This document shows, piece by piece, positions 1 to 11,012 of a stretch of 64,000 nt of DNA. Origin of the DNA: Takakia lepidozioides (lineage: Eukaryota; Streptophyta; Takakiopsida; Takakiales; Takakiaceae). The notes beneath the pieces were generated by a model. That model had not been told where the DNA came from. It searched no databases and saw only the letters and a list, made by a program, of their open reading frames with translations. Each line of letters opens with the position of its first letter. Position 1 is the first letter of the stretch. The stretch covers positions 68,552,756-68,616,755 of the forward strand of contig CM060731.1 in assembly GCA_030704615.1 (NCBI GenBank), in the 5' to 3' direction. The position numbers were made by a program, and so were the translations under genes.

Positions 1-330
1 AAATGTGTGACATTCGCCCCAATCAAAAAATACAAACCCCAGATTGAACCTGCTGTTGTTTTCATATTTAAGAAGCAGAGAAAAAACAAGAAAACCGATA
101 TTTGAATTTTGATAAACCAAGATGTACGTGTCCACTGGCAACAACATTATGAACTTTGCATTTCAGTCATATGCGGATATACTGTCTGCACTGGCGGAAC
201 TACTACTATCCCCCGAATCTTGGGCACTATCGTCCACGAAAATCGTTGCTCCGACGTGCCTCTTCAACCACAAGTCACTCTGAAGACCACAGACCACAGC
301 TTTTTTCTTTTTTTCTTTTTTTTTATAATT
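1..330. other. A/T-rich sequence without recognisable gene
   Basis: No family-like protein or RNA is visible here. Several short frames run through a T-rich tract at about 298-335 into the hairpin repeat that follows. They are low-complexity frames, not genes. Confidence 0.5.
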
Positions 331-337
331 ATTTTTC

Positions 338-407
338 CCTGGTTGGTTGGAAAAACAGTGTGCGGCGTCGCACACTGTTTTGGGGTCCAACCAACCAAGG
401 GGCAAAA

Positions 408-451
<44 letters not shown>

Positions 452-515
452 CCCCCAGTTGGTTGGAAAAACAGTGTGCGGCGCCGCACACTGTTTTTCC
501 AATCAACCACTCCCG
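338..515. repeat. Twin hairpins flanking a (TA)n microsatellite
   Basis: Two near-perfect palindromes, about 348-402 and 455-510, share the core ACAGTGTGCGGC and its complement GCCGCACACTGT, with GGTTGG/CCAACC outer arms. They flank an uninterrupted TA tract at about 411-448. The layout is dyad, then TA run, then dyad, which suggests a foldback mobile element or a cruciform-prone site. The many frames crossing it are artefacts of the repeat. The alternative, a duplicated terminal inverted repeat of a larger element, cannot be excluded. Confidence 0.8.
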
Positions 516-684
516 CAAGGCTGCGACTGTCGGGAATCGCAACAACACCCCCTCATACTTAGGCGCGTGGGGGGCCGAGTCAGCTTGCGCTGGGTTTTGC
601 GACGTTTAGACGTCACCGAAATGCCACAATGGCGAGGTTGCAAATCCTCGCAGTCGCAGGCCTACTGGGGCGTCACAAGTGTCA

Positions 685-1012
685 TCTTGCCTGGGGGTCT
701 AGGATTGGGGATTGCTGCTACGTAATAATTGTTTTTTGATTGTGTTTTGTTCTGTGAATTCGACCCTTGCACCACTACATCCGTGCAAAATATTGGACCA
801 AAAACAAATAAAAAATAAAAAAATGTTTTCTTCGTTCACTATTGCAGAAACTCTCTATGAATAGTACATGAAGTTGACGACAACTCAACTTTGGAGTGCA
901 AATGAGGGAAGAAAATACGGTTTTGGGGCCAAATAATTTTTATTCACTCTTAAATTTTTCACGCACATTGCATATGCTGTCATTAAGCATATGGTTTAAG
1001 AATGGAATAAAA
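685..1012 (+). repeat. Left copy of a long inverted repeat (partner 5890-6220)
   Basis: About 320 bp here match the reverse complement of 5890-6220. Shared landmarks in order are CCTAGACCCCCAG or its complement, ACCCTTGCACCACTACAT, GTGCAAAATATTGGACC, a poly-A/T stretch, and CATTGCATATG followed by GTCATTAA. Identity falls off outward of 685. Part of the inner end (about 963-1012) is repeated directly at about 1086-1134. This is a dispersed repeat in opposite orientation, either two copies of one element or the arms of a 5.5-kb foldback. Confidence 0.75.
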
Positions 1013-1134
1013 ATAAAATCATTTGCAAACGAAATGCAGTTTTTCGTCTCTAAAACACGTAGATGTGTTCAATACAAATTTTGCATCCACATTGCACATG
1101 TTGTCATTAAGCATATGGTTTAAGAATGGAATAA

Positions 1135-2640
1135 ATTTATTTCCTCATCAGACTCTGGAATGTAAAGACGCTGCAAGCTTTCCCCGTGATACAACAAAGA
1201 CGAAAATGGATTTGGAAAACTAGGAAGTTTTGGCACTGAGTTGTTTTCTGAATTGTTCTAGCTTCTAAATAAACTGCGTGACCCCCTAGAGTGGCTGTGA
1301 GGATGCTGCATATGTCACTTCACAATCAGGAGTTTCACACGTTATCATGTTTGGGACTGTTCGTTTCCACATGATGGTCCTGGGAGAAGTCTCTCAGCAA
1401 AATGTTGATACCCTGTATGATAGTGTTATTTCAATGCAGGTTGGTTCTCCAAGGATCCAACCATTTTGCGACATGTAGGAGACGCGTTGTTGCAACTGCC
1501 AACTATGGATCCTCCGCGATCCAAACGTTTCTATATTGCTGATCATCTCTTCAGTTTGTCATCTCTATCCACAGTCAGGACTCTGGATGTGCTAGCAAGG
1601 GCAGTGCAGACGACCCTTAGACGTAGGCTATTTTCCACCGTGACCTAATTCCCCTTGTCAGACCTACCCATTTACTCATAATAAGTTTTTGCCTGTGTCA
1701 CACGGAAAACTTACAAGTGGAATCTCTCTCTATGTCTCTCAACATTCATGTTCCAAATGTATAGTAGAAAATACATCAAGTTAGGTGATAGCTACATTTG
1801 ATGTATATGTTTTTTACTGCCTGAACTGGGAGGAAATACTGTAACATTTATGAGGTCCGCAATTTTATGTAAATATCTTCCTTTGGGGCATCATGCCTGA
1901 ATGCTTCACTGGTTTAGGGGACACTAGAAGGGATCTGAGGTTCCGAAGGTTGTTGGAATTAGTCCCCCAGTCTGGGTCTGACAACTCTAATTCTCTTCAT
2001 CTCGGACAAACAAGAAGGCATTGTTTGGAATAACTGTAGGAAAGCTTGTAAGGCGTAAAATATGAAAGTATGGTTGGCACAGAATGGAACAGGAAAGTGA
2101 GTGTAAGCCTGCGGGGCTTGCAAATAGTGAGTGAGAGAGAAAGTACTTTCAACCTGTCCGTCCTTGCGCCACTGCGTAAGAAGTAGAGCTAGTGTATAGT
2201 CCATGTTATCCGCCATAGCTACAAAGCTATAGCTTTGGCTCTTCACAAGGTGAAGGGGGATTGGTGGGGCAACACTAGTTCAAGTGTCAAGTTAAATAAG
2301 CACAGTGTGAAAACAGTTAGAATAAAGCTAGTTATTTGTATTTAACACTTGGATTTAGGTCAAGTGTTAAATCAGGTGTCAAGTTTAGTTTGACACCTGG
2401 TCCGTCTTATCTTCACGAGAGCGGCAGTCGCGCAGCTCATCTCTCTCGAGTGATAAACAAACCAACGAACACACTGTTGACACAAAACCTGAAAACCAAA
2501 ACCATCATCACTCTTTGAAATAGTAGTCGAGCCAGGGGCACCCCAAGCTATGGGGACTCCACCCCACAACAACCTACACTCCCATCATGAGTATACTCAA
2601 ATCTGAACGCACGCAGGAGCTCATTGTGGCAGACTACTTT
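1135..2640. other. Intergenic or element-internal sequence
   Basis: No recognisable coding region. A small perfect hairpin lies at about 2374-2400, with CAGGTGTCAA against TTTGACACCTG, next to repeats of AAGTGTTAAA-type sequence. Short open frames here show no family resemblance. Confidence 0.5.
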
Positions 2641-2719
2641 ATTGTAGATATATGTGTGGTGTGGTTTGGACAGCGATGAAGTTGTGTAGCGATATGTATG
2701 CGCACGACACAAGAGACAA

Positions 2720-3820
2720 AAGAGGGACGCAACTATAGTGGCGGATCCACTGGCCACAAGGAATCCACAGGATGATATTTCCATAGTTCATGTGCAGGAT
2801 AATGAGCAGCATCACAAGGGGCTGTTATTACTGGAAGCACGGCCTTCAGAGAGGGAGGAAGAAGTCACCTCAGTACCACAGCCACCATAGCCAGCTGACC
2901 CGGTTGCCCAAGGGGTGACTCAGATTGGACATATTGTTACACCGGAGCCTCTTACGGTGGAAGGAGAACGGTTGGACATCCCCACTACAGAGCAAGTAGT
3001 GGCAGAAATTGAGAAGGGCAACCTTCTCTATGAAAACTCTGGCATGGTCAGAGAACCCATGGTACCAAAGATGCAGAGCTTGCCCAAGGGAATCCCTGCA
3101 GTGCAGGTTATGCCCAAACCTGTGGCAGAGATTAAAGTGATAAATGGCAAAGGAACTGCAGCACATGTGGAGGATGAGGTTGCTCAGGAAGAAGATCATT
3201 TGGGATCATGGCCTGACTGGTTTGTGAAACATCAAACTGTGGAGAATCAGGAGGAACAGCAACAAGTTCTCCATGAAGACCCACAGCAGGCCATGCTTAT
3301 GAGTTCCATAAGCAGGACTCTCAACCTATTGCGCACCTATGTCAAGACTCATGTTCCTTCCACACAATTGGCAGCAGAGCAAGAGAAGTTGCATGAAGTA
3401 CATAAGCAACAGCTATACCAGTTGCAGGTTAAGCATGAAAGCAAGTTGCAGGAAGTGAAGTTGCTTCATACAGAATTAGAAGAAGTCCATCAGAGAATGA
3501 CCATACAGTGTGCCACATTAACGATTACTCTGGAGCTGACTGCACTAGAAGTTAAGAACCAAGCTGAGAGATGTTTAATGGTGGAGGCTGAGTCAGTGGA
3601 GCAAGGGAAACTCATTGCTAACATGAAGGCTACTATCTGTTGCAATGAGGATACCATTCAGCAGTACCGTTAGATCGATGCCCAGAAGGACAGGTACAGA
3701 CATGATTCCCTCATAGCAAAAAAGCCCAGCTGGCGCCCGAATGCCTTCATTGTGGACGACGTTGAAGCAGATGGAATGCATAAAGAATGCTTGCATTGTT
3801 TTTTTGCACTGTCTCCATAG
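2720..3820 (+). pseudogene. Decayed coiled-coil protein ORF with two in-frame TAG stops
   Basis: One reading frame stays protein-like from about 2720 to 3820 but is cut by TAG at about 2887 and again at 3671. The longest open piece begins at a GTG codon at 2915 and covers 252 residues. It starts Pro/Glu-rich and turns into a Gln/Glu/Leu-rich coiled coil from about residue 130 onward. Readable, similar-composition sequence continues on both sides of both stops, as expected for a once longer frame. No known domain is recognised. It lies between the two inverted repeats, so it may be internal cargo of a transposable element. The function is unknown. Confidence 0.45.
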
Positions 3821-4039
3821 AAGGCCAACGATCGTTGAAGCTTTTAATTGCGTAATAATTGATGAAGATGTACAACAAGTAGAAGCAGAGACTGATATTA
3901 TCACCCAGATGAGGAACTGAAGCAGATCATTCTTGTTGGAGATCACTCGGTGTATAAAGCTTTGGCCTTATTTCAAAATCAACATCAAAACAAACTTCAA
4001 ATCAACAAATCATCAAATCAAATCATGAATACAATACAA

Positions 4040-5560
4040 TTGCACGTCGTTGCTTTTGTGGGAGTTGTTTGACATAATCACCTAAGTCGTAGCTAGCAGA
4101 CATCCACTGTCAGGAGACAACGTTGACATCTAGATACATCAGATAACTTGTAGAGAACCTCGGATTATGTGCATGCTAAACTTCTTTGGTGGCATCCTCG
4201 ATTCCTTGACGAATTCGAAAGATTTTGTCATAGAACGACGCAATTGCAATCGGCCCCAAATACTCTTCGTCACAGAAAAACGCGCGCACATGCTGAGGTA
4301 GGATGGTGGAGAGAAGCAAAACCTCGGATGATTTTGCTTTGTATATCGGATGAGATCCCATTAACATTTCCACCTCCATCTGATTTACATAGCGTAGAGT
4401 CTTGGTGCCAATTTGCATCACTTGCTCTAGTTGCACGTCGCTGTATTTGTGGGAATTGTTTCACATAATCACCTAAGTTGTAGCAGGCATCCAATGTCAG
4501 GAGACAACGTTGAGATGTAGATACATCAGATAACTTATAGGGAACCTTGGACTAGGCGCATACTAAACTTCTTTGGTGGCATCCTCGATTCATGACGAAT
4601 TCGAAAGGTGGACAATCTCATCAAAAAAATCCAAGAACTTGAGAAAGCACCTCAGAATCTACAGAAGGAGAGAGACAGACAACTAGGTTCTCCCTCCTCT
4701 TGAATGCCATCACAAAAAACTCGCGCACATGCTCAGGTAGGATGGTAGAGATAAGCACAACATCGGATGATTTCGCTTTGTAAAAAACTTTGGCTTTATT
4801 TCAAGATCGTGGTTATTGGTTTTCAAGCGATTCCTTGACGAATTCGAAAGGACAACAATATCATCGAAAAAATCCAAGAGCTTGAGAAAGCAGCTCGGAA
4901 TCTAAAGGAGGAGAGAGACATACAAGTGGGTTCTCCCTCCCCTCGAACGCCATCACCAAAAACTTGCGCACATGCTCAAGTAGGATGGTAGAGATAAGCA
5001 CAACATTGGATGATTTCGCTTTGTGTAAAGCTTTGCCCTTATTTCAATATCGTTGTTATTAGTTTTCAAGTTCGTTGTCTCTACTGTCCGGAGACAACGT
5101 TGACATCTAGATTTATTAAATAACTTATAGAGAGCGTCGGATTAGGCATATACTAAACTTCTTTGGTACATCCTCGATTCTTTGACGAATTTGAATGGTT
5201 TTGTCACATAACGATGCAATTGCAATCCATGCAATACTCTTCGTCAGATAAAAACGCGCGCACATGCTCAGGTATGATGGTAGAGAGAAGCACAACATCG
5301 AATGATTTTGCTTTGTATAAAGCTTTGGCCTTAATTCAAAATGAACATCAAATCACGAAATCATCAATCATCTATCATCAAACCATCAAATACAATAATG
5401 AAATAAAGTCAACTAATTATTTCTGGAGGAACAAGATATTATTGCAAGACCATTGATCAAAGGTGCAATTCTCTTCGTCACAAATCAACTCAAGCACATG
5501 CTCAGGTATGACGGTAGAGAGAAGCACAACATCGGATGATTTTGCAAACATCAAATGAAT
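4040..5560. repeat. Tandem modular repeat array
   Basis: A diverged module recurs about five times. GGATGATTT(C/T)GCTTTGT or close variants appear near 4327, 4765, 5008, 5299 and 5533. CAGGAGACAACGTTGA-type segments appear near 4111, 4498 and 5089, and GATTCCTTGACGAATTCGAA-type segments precede them. Spacing varies from about 240 to 590 bp because modules are partly deleted. Short frames inside repeat with the module and are not genes. Confidence 0.7.
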
Positions 5561-5777
5561 AGATTGTCTTAGGTGGAACTAAACTCTTTGGCGATTGAAA
5601 CTAAAATTAAGGTTTTTACTTCCCACCCACCTGGACTGGAGGTAAGCTGAGATAAAAACTAGACTCTAGTGCAATAGAAACTTTTCTAGGCAGACGATGT
5701 CATTAAATTTCTTCGAAGAGATCAGTCAAATCTTGTCTTCACATGACAGTAATAGCTCTCTCTCTTTGTTTCGCCCA

Positions 5778-5838
5778 AACTAGGCGCGGGTCTACGGCCG
5801 TAAGGTTACGGCAAACAACGTCTTATGAGTACATTCGC
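5778..5838 (+). repeat. 60-bp dispersed repeat, also in an intron at 62841
   Basis: AACTAGGCGCGGGTCTACGG and the following GGTTACGGCAAACAACGTCT match an equivalent block at 62841-62901 with about ten changes. This copy contains a perfect hairpin, GCCGTAA-GG-TTACGGC. The match is confined to about 60 bp. Its nature (retroposon end, structured RNA or chance fragment) is unknown. Confidence 0.6.
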
Positions 5839-5889
5839 TCTCTCCCCCCTTTTTTTTATATATATATTCTTTTTGCTGCATTCATTCAT

Positions 5890-6220
5890 ACTCATCTCTC
5901 TTTTAATTCCACTTTCAAGCCATATGTTTAATGACAACATATGCAATGTACGGGCAAAAATTGGGAGTAAACAAAAAGTCATCTGGACCCAAAACCATAT
6001 TTTCTTCCCTCATTTGTACTCCAAAGTTAAGTTCTCTACAACTTCATGCACTCTTCATAGAGAGCCTAAAAAAGTGAGCAAAGATTTTTTATTTTTTATT
6101 TATTTTTAAAATTTTGGTCCAATATTTTGCACAGATGTAGTGGTGCAAGGGTTGAATTCACAAAAACAAATTGAGTAAAAAAAAAAAATACGTACCAGAA
6201 ATCCCCAATCCTAGACCCCC
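5890..6220 (-). repeat. Right copy of the long inverted repeat (partner 685-1012)
   Basis: Reads on the minus strand like 685-1012, including GGTCCAATATTTTGCAC and the TAGTGGTGCAAGGGTTGAAT block. Outward of 6220 both copies change into GCGAC-rich sequence that is similar in style but not alignable. Confidence 0.75.
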
Positions 6221-6224
6221 AGTC

Positions 6225-7085
6225 TAGAGGGTACTGCGACGTCCTAGTGACGTGCGGGAGTCGCAACGTCACCATTTCCCCTTGGACGCCCAGCTCGACG
6301 GGGTCACTCTCCCCGAGGGGGAAAAAAAAAAAAAAAAAAATGGTTGGGGGGGGGGGGTGATTGAGCAGCTGCTCCCTCTCTCTCCCTCTCTCCCTCTCTT
6401 CCCACATCATGAGGGAGAGAGGGAGAGAGGCAGCGAGGGAGAGGGAGAGAGAGGGACTGTTGAAGGGGGGAAAAAACAAAAAAAAAAAATGGGGGGGGGC
6501 AGCTGCTCCAGTCACTTCCCCACCCCCCCACCATTTTTTATTTACTTTTTCCCCCTCAACAGTCCCTCTCTCTTCACATCCTGATGGGACAGAGGGAGAC
6601 AAAGGGACAGAGGGACAGAGAGGGAGAGAGTGGGAGAGATGAGGGAAGAAAAATAAAAAAGAAGGTTGGGGGGAGTGACTCAGCAGCTGCTGCTGCTCAG
6701 TCACTTCCCCCCCCCCACCTTTTCTTTTTTTTGTTTGTGGAATGGTGGGGGGTGCTGAAAGCAGCTTGCTGCTGCTGGTCTTAGGCCCCCCCGACCTTTC
6801 ATTTTTTGGTTTTGGCAATGGTGGGGGCGCTGAGAGCTGCAGAAGCAAGTACTTGCTGCTGCTGCTCTCAGTCCCCCCCACCTTTTTCTTTTTTCTTTTT
6901 GGAATGGTGGGGGGCTGACAGCAGCAGCAAGTGCTGGTGCTCTCAGCACCCCCCCCCCCCCCTCTTTTCATTTTTTGCTTATCAGCAGAGAGAGAAAGGG
7001 GGAGATGGAGGAGGACATAAAGATAGAGGGAGAGGGAGAGAGGGGAAGGGGGAGGGTCAGGCCTTGTTGGTTTTTGGCATGTGAA
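6225..7085. repeat. Poly-purine / poly-C palindrome array
   Basis: About six units of 80-110 bp alternate G-runs and C-runs (GGTGGGGGG against CCCCCCACC) around CAGCAGC/GCTGCTG dyads, joined by T- or A-runs and GAGAGGGAGA tracts. Every unit can fold on itself, and both strands carry G-runs able to form quadruplexes. All open frames through the array are low-complexity and should not be called genes. Confidence 0.85.
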
Positions 7086-7130
7086 ATCACACGGTAGTAG
7101 TGTTGTGGGCGCAGGGATAAGCTAGTAGTA

Positions 7131-9320
7131 TGGCGAAGGACAAGGAGAAGGGGCTGCCGAAGGACAAGGAGAAGCGCCGCCGAAAGAGCAAAAATCGCCT
7201 GCCGCTAAGGTAGGGAAGCCTAACAACGCTCCCGTCATTGACGGCCGTGTGACACGGTCCAGTTGGTCCAAACTCACCAGCCCTTGTGGCTATTTGAGAG
7301 GACCAAGCCGTAAGGCCGTCGAGGCCTCCACGCCCTCGAAGGTTGAGGCTGGGGATGAGCCTCCACTTGAGGGTGGTGCACCCAATGTTCAAGCTGGGAC
7401 GCCACCCCACGGGCTGATGGAGGGCCCTGCCTTTTACGCGGGGAAGCGCATTCTCAGATCTGCCGCCAGGTATGGGCAACTTGATCTTAGCCCCACCGCC
7501 AATGCCTTTTCTTCTTCTTCTGCAGCCAAGAGGGCTTATAAGGGAGGGGCTCAGAAGGGGGTGGGTTCCGCAATGAGGTGGAAGGAGGAGGAAAGGAAGA
7601 GGGAGGAAGTCAAGAAGAGGGAAGAGGGAAATAAGGGGGCACGGGAAAAGGAGGGGGAAGAGGAGAGGGTGACATTGGCTATGGAGGGCCCCTTGCAAAG
7701 TCCGTCACTTGAACGGTCAATGAAGAAGACCCTGGACTTTGGGGCGCCGCCTGCGAGCCTATTGGGTGCATGGGATAGGCTTCCACCCTTATTCCGATAG
7801 GGCGTTATGGGGGGTGCACCACAAGCGGGGACCGAGGGCAACATTGAGGTCATGGACGCAAAGGTGAGCCTCTTTCCTTCATATTTTTTTCTTTCCTTTG
7901 CCTTTCATTTTGTTTTTGGTTTGTTTCTAATTTTGTGGGTTTTGTGTTCAGGAGCTTGGCGCATTCGTGGCTAAGCTTGTGGCAAGCAGTGGGATTGCCA
8001 CCGACAAAGCAAGGACAGTGGTGGTGCCTACCCGTGGGGACGGTAAGAGGAAGAGGAAAAGACGTCGTGTCCTCGAGGTTCCCCTAATCATCAAGGAGGG
8101 TAGGGAAGTAGTGGAGGGGAAGGGGAAAGGACAGGCCCAGGAGAGGGAGCGTAAGAGAAAGAGGCATAGAAGGAGAGAGGTGCAGCTGGGGGAGGGCACT
8201 AGTGGGGGAACAAAAGACAAGGGGGAGCTAGTTCAGATGAGCGTGCAGCCGGTGGAGGGCATTAGCGGGGCAACAAAAGACAAGGGAGAGGTAGTTCAAA
8301 AGAGCGTGGACGAGGTAAAGACCTCGGGTCCCCGCAACCTTGATTTGCCAAAGATGAAGGTACCCCCCTTAGAGACCAATAAGGTCGGTGACCCCATTGG
8401 TGAGTATTGGGAGACCATGAAAAAAGTAGCCTTCGACTTGGCGGTGAGGTGGTTCCCTTGGTATATTGATTGGCCACGCCAATCACATCGCCATAGGCGA
8501 GCATTCGTGCAAGCACTTGAGGACACATTTTCGGGTGAGTGGAATGAGGGGAAACTCTTGGAGCTGGTGGGAAAGAACCTCAAGGACAAGAGGTACCGTG
8601 CGCGACAAACCATTCGCAAGGCACTCAAGGTGGGGGTCAAACCAACGACCATGCCACATGGAATAACCAAGGTAAGACGCACTTCACTTGTCATTGGTGT
8701 CTTTGAATGCATGTTCATTGCGGTATGGAGTTCATTAACATTTATAGTGTTTTTGTTGGGGCTGGACAAGAATCTTGGGAGGCTCTCATCACAGGGGAGA
8801 GGGAAGAGCTGAAGACGGAGATCTTCGCAAGGGGACGTGCGGCAACTGCAGCCCGCCTCGAGAAGTGTGCGGAATCAACACACAAGTGGGGCCCCGGTGG
8901 AACCAAGAGTTTTGTCACCCAATTCGTAAGTGTTCTTTCTCTTGTCATACCCATTCTTCTTTTTTAGCTTCTCCCTTCCATTATGAATTCTGACCTGTCA
9001 TTGCATTTGTATGTCATGTGCAAAAAAAGAAGTTTCAGAGGCCTCCCTCCGCCATCGAGCACAACTTTTTCAAGACTCAGGGGTGGAAAGCCCTTGTAGC
9101 CTCAATGGCCAAGACGCCACAATTGACGGAGGATAGTGCATCTGTAGGGGTGGGGATGGGTAGTTCAGTGGCTCGGCCAGATGGGGGAGAGCCAGTAGTA
9201 GAGGGTGGTTCGAAGGATGATGTAATCTCGGACTCGGCCTCATCCTCCTCCAAATTGGAGGCCCAACGTAGCTTGCATTCCTCGGACGAGTACACCTATG
9301 ACTCAGGTGATGAGGAGTGA
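7131..9320 (+). CDS. Multi-exon transposon-like gene, function unknown
   Basis: Open segments joined by plausible GT-AG introns give Lys/Arg/Glu-rich protein. Segments are about 7206-7798 (possible early exon, frame relation to ATG 7131 unclear), about 7801-7863, 7952-8671, about 8771-8925 and about 9030-9320. The best-defined intron is 7864-7951. The third exon starts with basic low-complexity sequence (KRKRKRRR) and ends in a Trp-rich globular part (about residues 150-230). The fourth reads WEALITGEREELKTEIFARG, then a conserved-looking THKWGPGGTKSF. That last pattern resembles the Transposase_24-type segment of plant En/Spm elements, which is inference. The last exon is acidic and ends SDEYTYDSGDEE. 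The junction before exon four is not resolved, and the first exon needs a frameshift to join, so the gene may be decayed. Low-complexity arrays on both sides support a mobile origin. Confidence 0.45.
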
Positions 9321-9479
9321 GGGATGGTTCCCAGTTAGAGACATGTAAAGGTAGTACTCGCTTTATGTATACATTTATTCAGTTGCCATTTCGATCCTCA
9401 TTCTAACCTGAATGGACATGTGGATTCTAATCTAACCTATAGATTAGAATGTATGCAATTCATGCAAGCACGAAGCACA

Positions 9480-10340
9480 CCCCAACCCCCAAGAACCCCC
9501 CCCCCCCCCCCCCCAAACGAAAAAAAAAACCCCAAAACCCCACCCCAAATACCAGTTGGCTACCCTCCCACCCAGCGACACCGGCGCGACGGCCGGGGGC
9601 GACAAGCGACGCTCTTACGATTCCCAGCCGTCGCAACAGAACCACGCCAACGTGGAGCTAGCGACACCGCGCAGGGGCTGCGACGTTGTTGCGACTCAAG
9701 GGAGTCGCACACGAACGTGCCCTCCCATGGAGCTAGCGACGGCCACGGGGGCTGCGACGTCTGTGCGATTCCCGGGAGTCGCTAGAGAACCTCCCTACCC
9801 ATGGGGGTCTAGCGACGCCCCCAGATGGCGGCGACGTCATGGCGATTCCCGGGCGTCGCCAGTCGCCTAGGCAGAATAGACCCCATCTGCAATGTCCAGG
9901 CATCGCAGAGCGGGGGCTGTAATGTCCCAGGCTGCGACGTGCCGGCGATGCCAGCGCGTGGCTATTTCTAGGGATGGGCGACGTCCTTGCAACTGCCCCA
10001 TGACGCAGGGGGAGGGATGGACCCCCCTCCCTGCCCTTTGTTGCGACTCCCGAGAGTCACCATATTGCGACGCCCCGGAGGGGCGGCGTCTTTCCGCCGT
10101 CACTGGTCGTGGCTAGGTGGACCCGGGGGATTAGCGATTCCCCTAGGTCGCTAATCTGCGACGTTCTGGGAGCGATGTCGGACCGACGTGGTGGCGACTT
10201 CCCGACATCGCAATTTGTCCCCGGCGCGCCCCGGGCGCTGTAGTGTATTTCTGTCGCTAGGCGCGGCGTTTGGAGGTCGCTGAGGCATCACTAAACCCCC
10301 CCCCCAAAAAAAAAATCGTAGTAGTGGGGGGCGAGGCAAT
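9480..10340. repeat. GC-rich array of GCGAC/GTCGC short motifs
   Basis: Dozens of GCGAC, GTCGC and TCCCGGGAGTCGC-like motifs occur in both orientations, bounded by poly-C on the left (about 9498-9515) and poly-C/poly-A on the right (about 10297-10315). The same motif style appears at 515-680 and 6228-6310. Dense subterminal arrays of short motifs in both orientations are typical of En/Spm (CACTA) ends, and TAGTAGTG lies at about 10318-10325. Frames in the block are compositional artefacts. Confidence 0.65.
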
Positions 10341-11012
10341 GAATTTATCCAAGCTTTGCATGGACTGATCCTGAGGTAAGGGAGAATCTGACTAACTGAA
10401 TGGCCTCATGCATGAAAAACATGCCACAATGATAATCACCCCACCATAGCCATAAAGAAGTGCAGGGTGTGAAGGCTCGTTTTGAGCGCAGAGGCATATG
10501 CTCCCATCCTCACAAGGCACACGTTTAGATCAAGGGTGCAAAGTGGACAGAGCATGCATAGCAACAAGAGGGGAATCACGCGTAGAGGAATCGCTGACAC
10601 ACACTGACACAACAAGAGCTTCCCGACATATCCACTTTACACCTTCCAAATACACTTGTACACCAACAGCCCCGACTTACACTAACAACAAACTTGAACC
10701 CCATCTTCAATTTCATTTTGAACTATGAAAATTTTAGATTTGACTTACAGTTTAATGGGGAAGCAACAACCTGGGGTGGCCAAAATAAGTTTCCTCACAT
10801 GGTACCCTTTTCCTACTTGTGTACTAAGCATGGATGTACTCGCCAGGTTTTAGCTTTTAAAGGGCTTATAGGAGAAATTTGAAGGATTGTGAGCTCCAGA
10901 AGTCTGCAGAGGTTTCGAAGAAGTTTTCTACGAGTGTGTAAAAGTTTTGTGGTGATCGATTTGAGACTTGAGAATCGCGTGGGTCTGTGATCTGTTAGCA
11001 ATCCAGCCAGGT
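10341..11012 (+). other. Spacer and upstream region of the 2OG dioxygenase copy
   Basis: No gene seen. At about 10690-10725 it carries ACTTGAACCCCATCTTCAAT and following bases, part of the 103-bp tandem repeat found at 13741-14000. That element therefore flanks the dioxygenase copy on both sides. A TATA or core promoter could not be assigned. Confidence 0.45.

Noticed and set aside
769-6135. Classical CACTA element with CACTACAT ends
   Set aside because: The similarity between arms continues outward past CACTA, and the outer triplets CAC and GTG are not a direct duplication.
6230-7085. Long proline/serine-rich open frames on both strands (up to 291 residues)
   Set aside because: They are translations of poly-purine and poly-C tracts that stay open in several frames at once; no domain is present.
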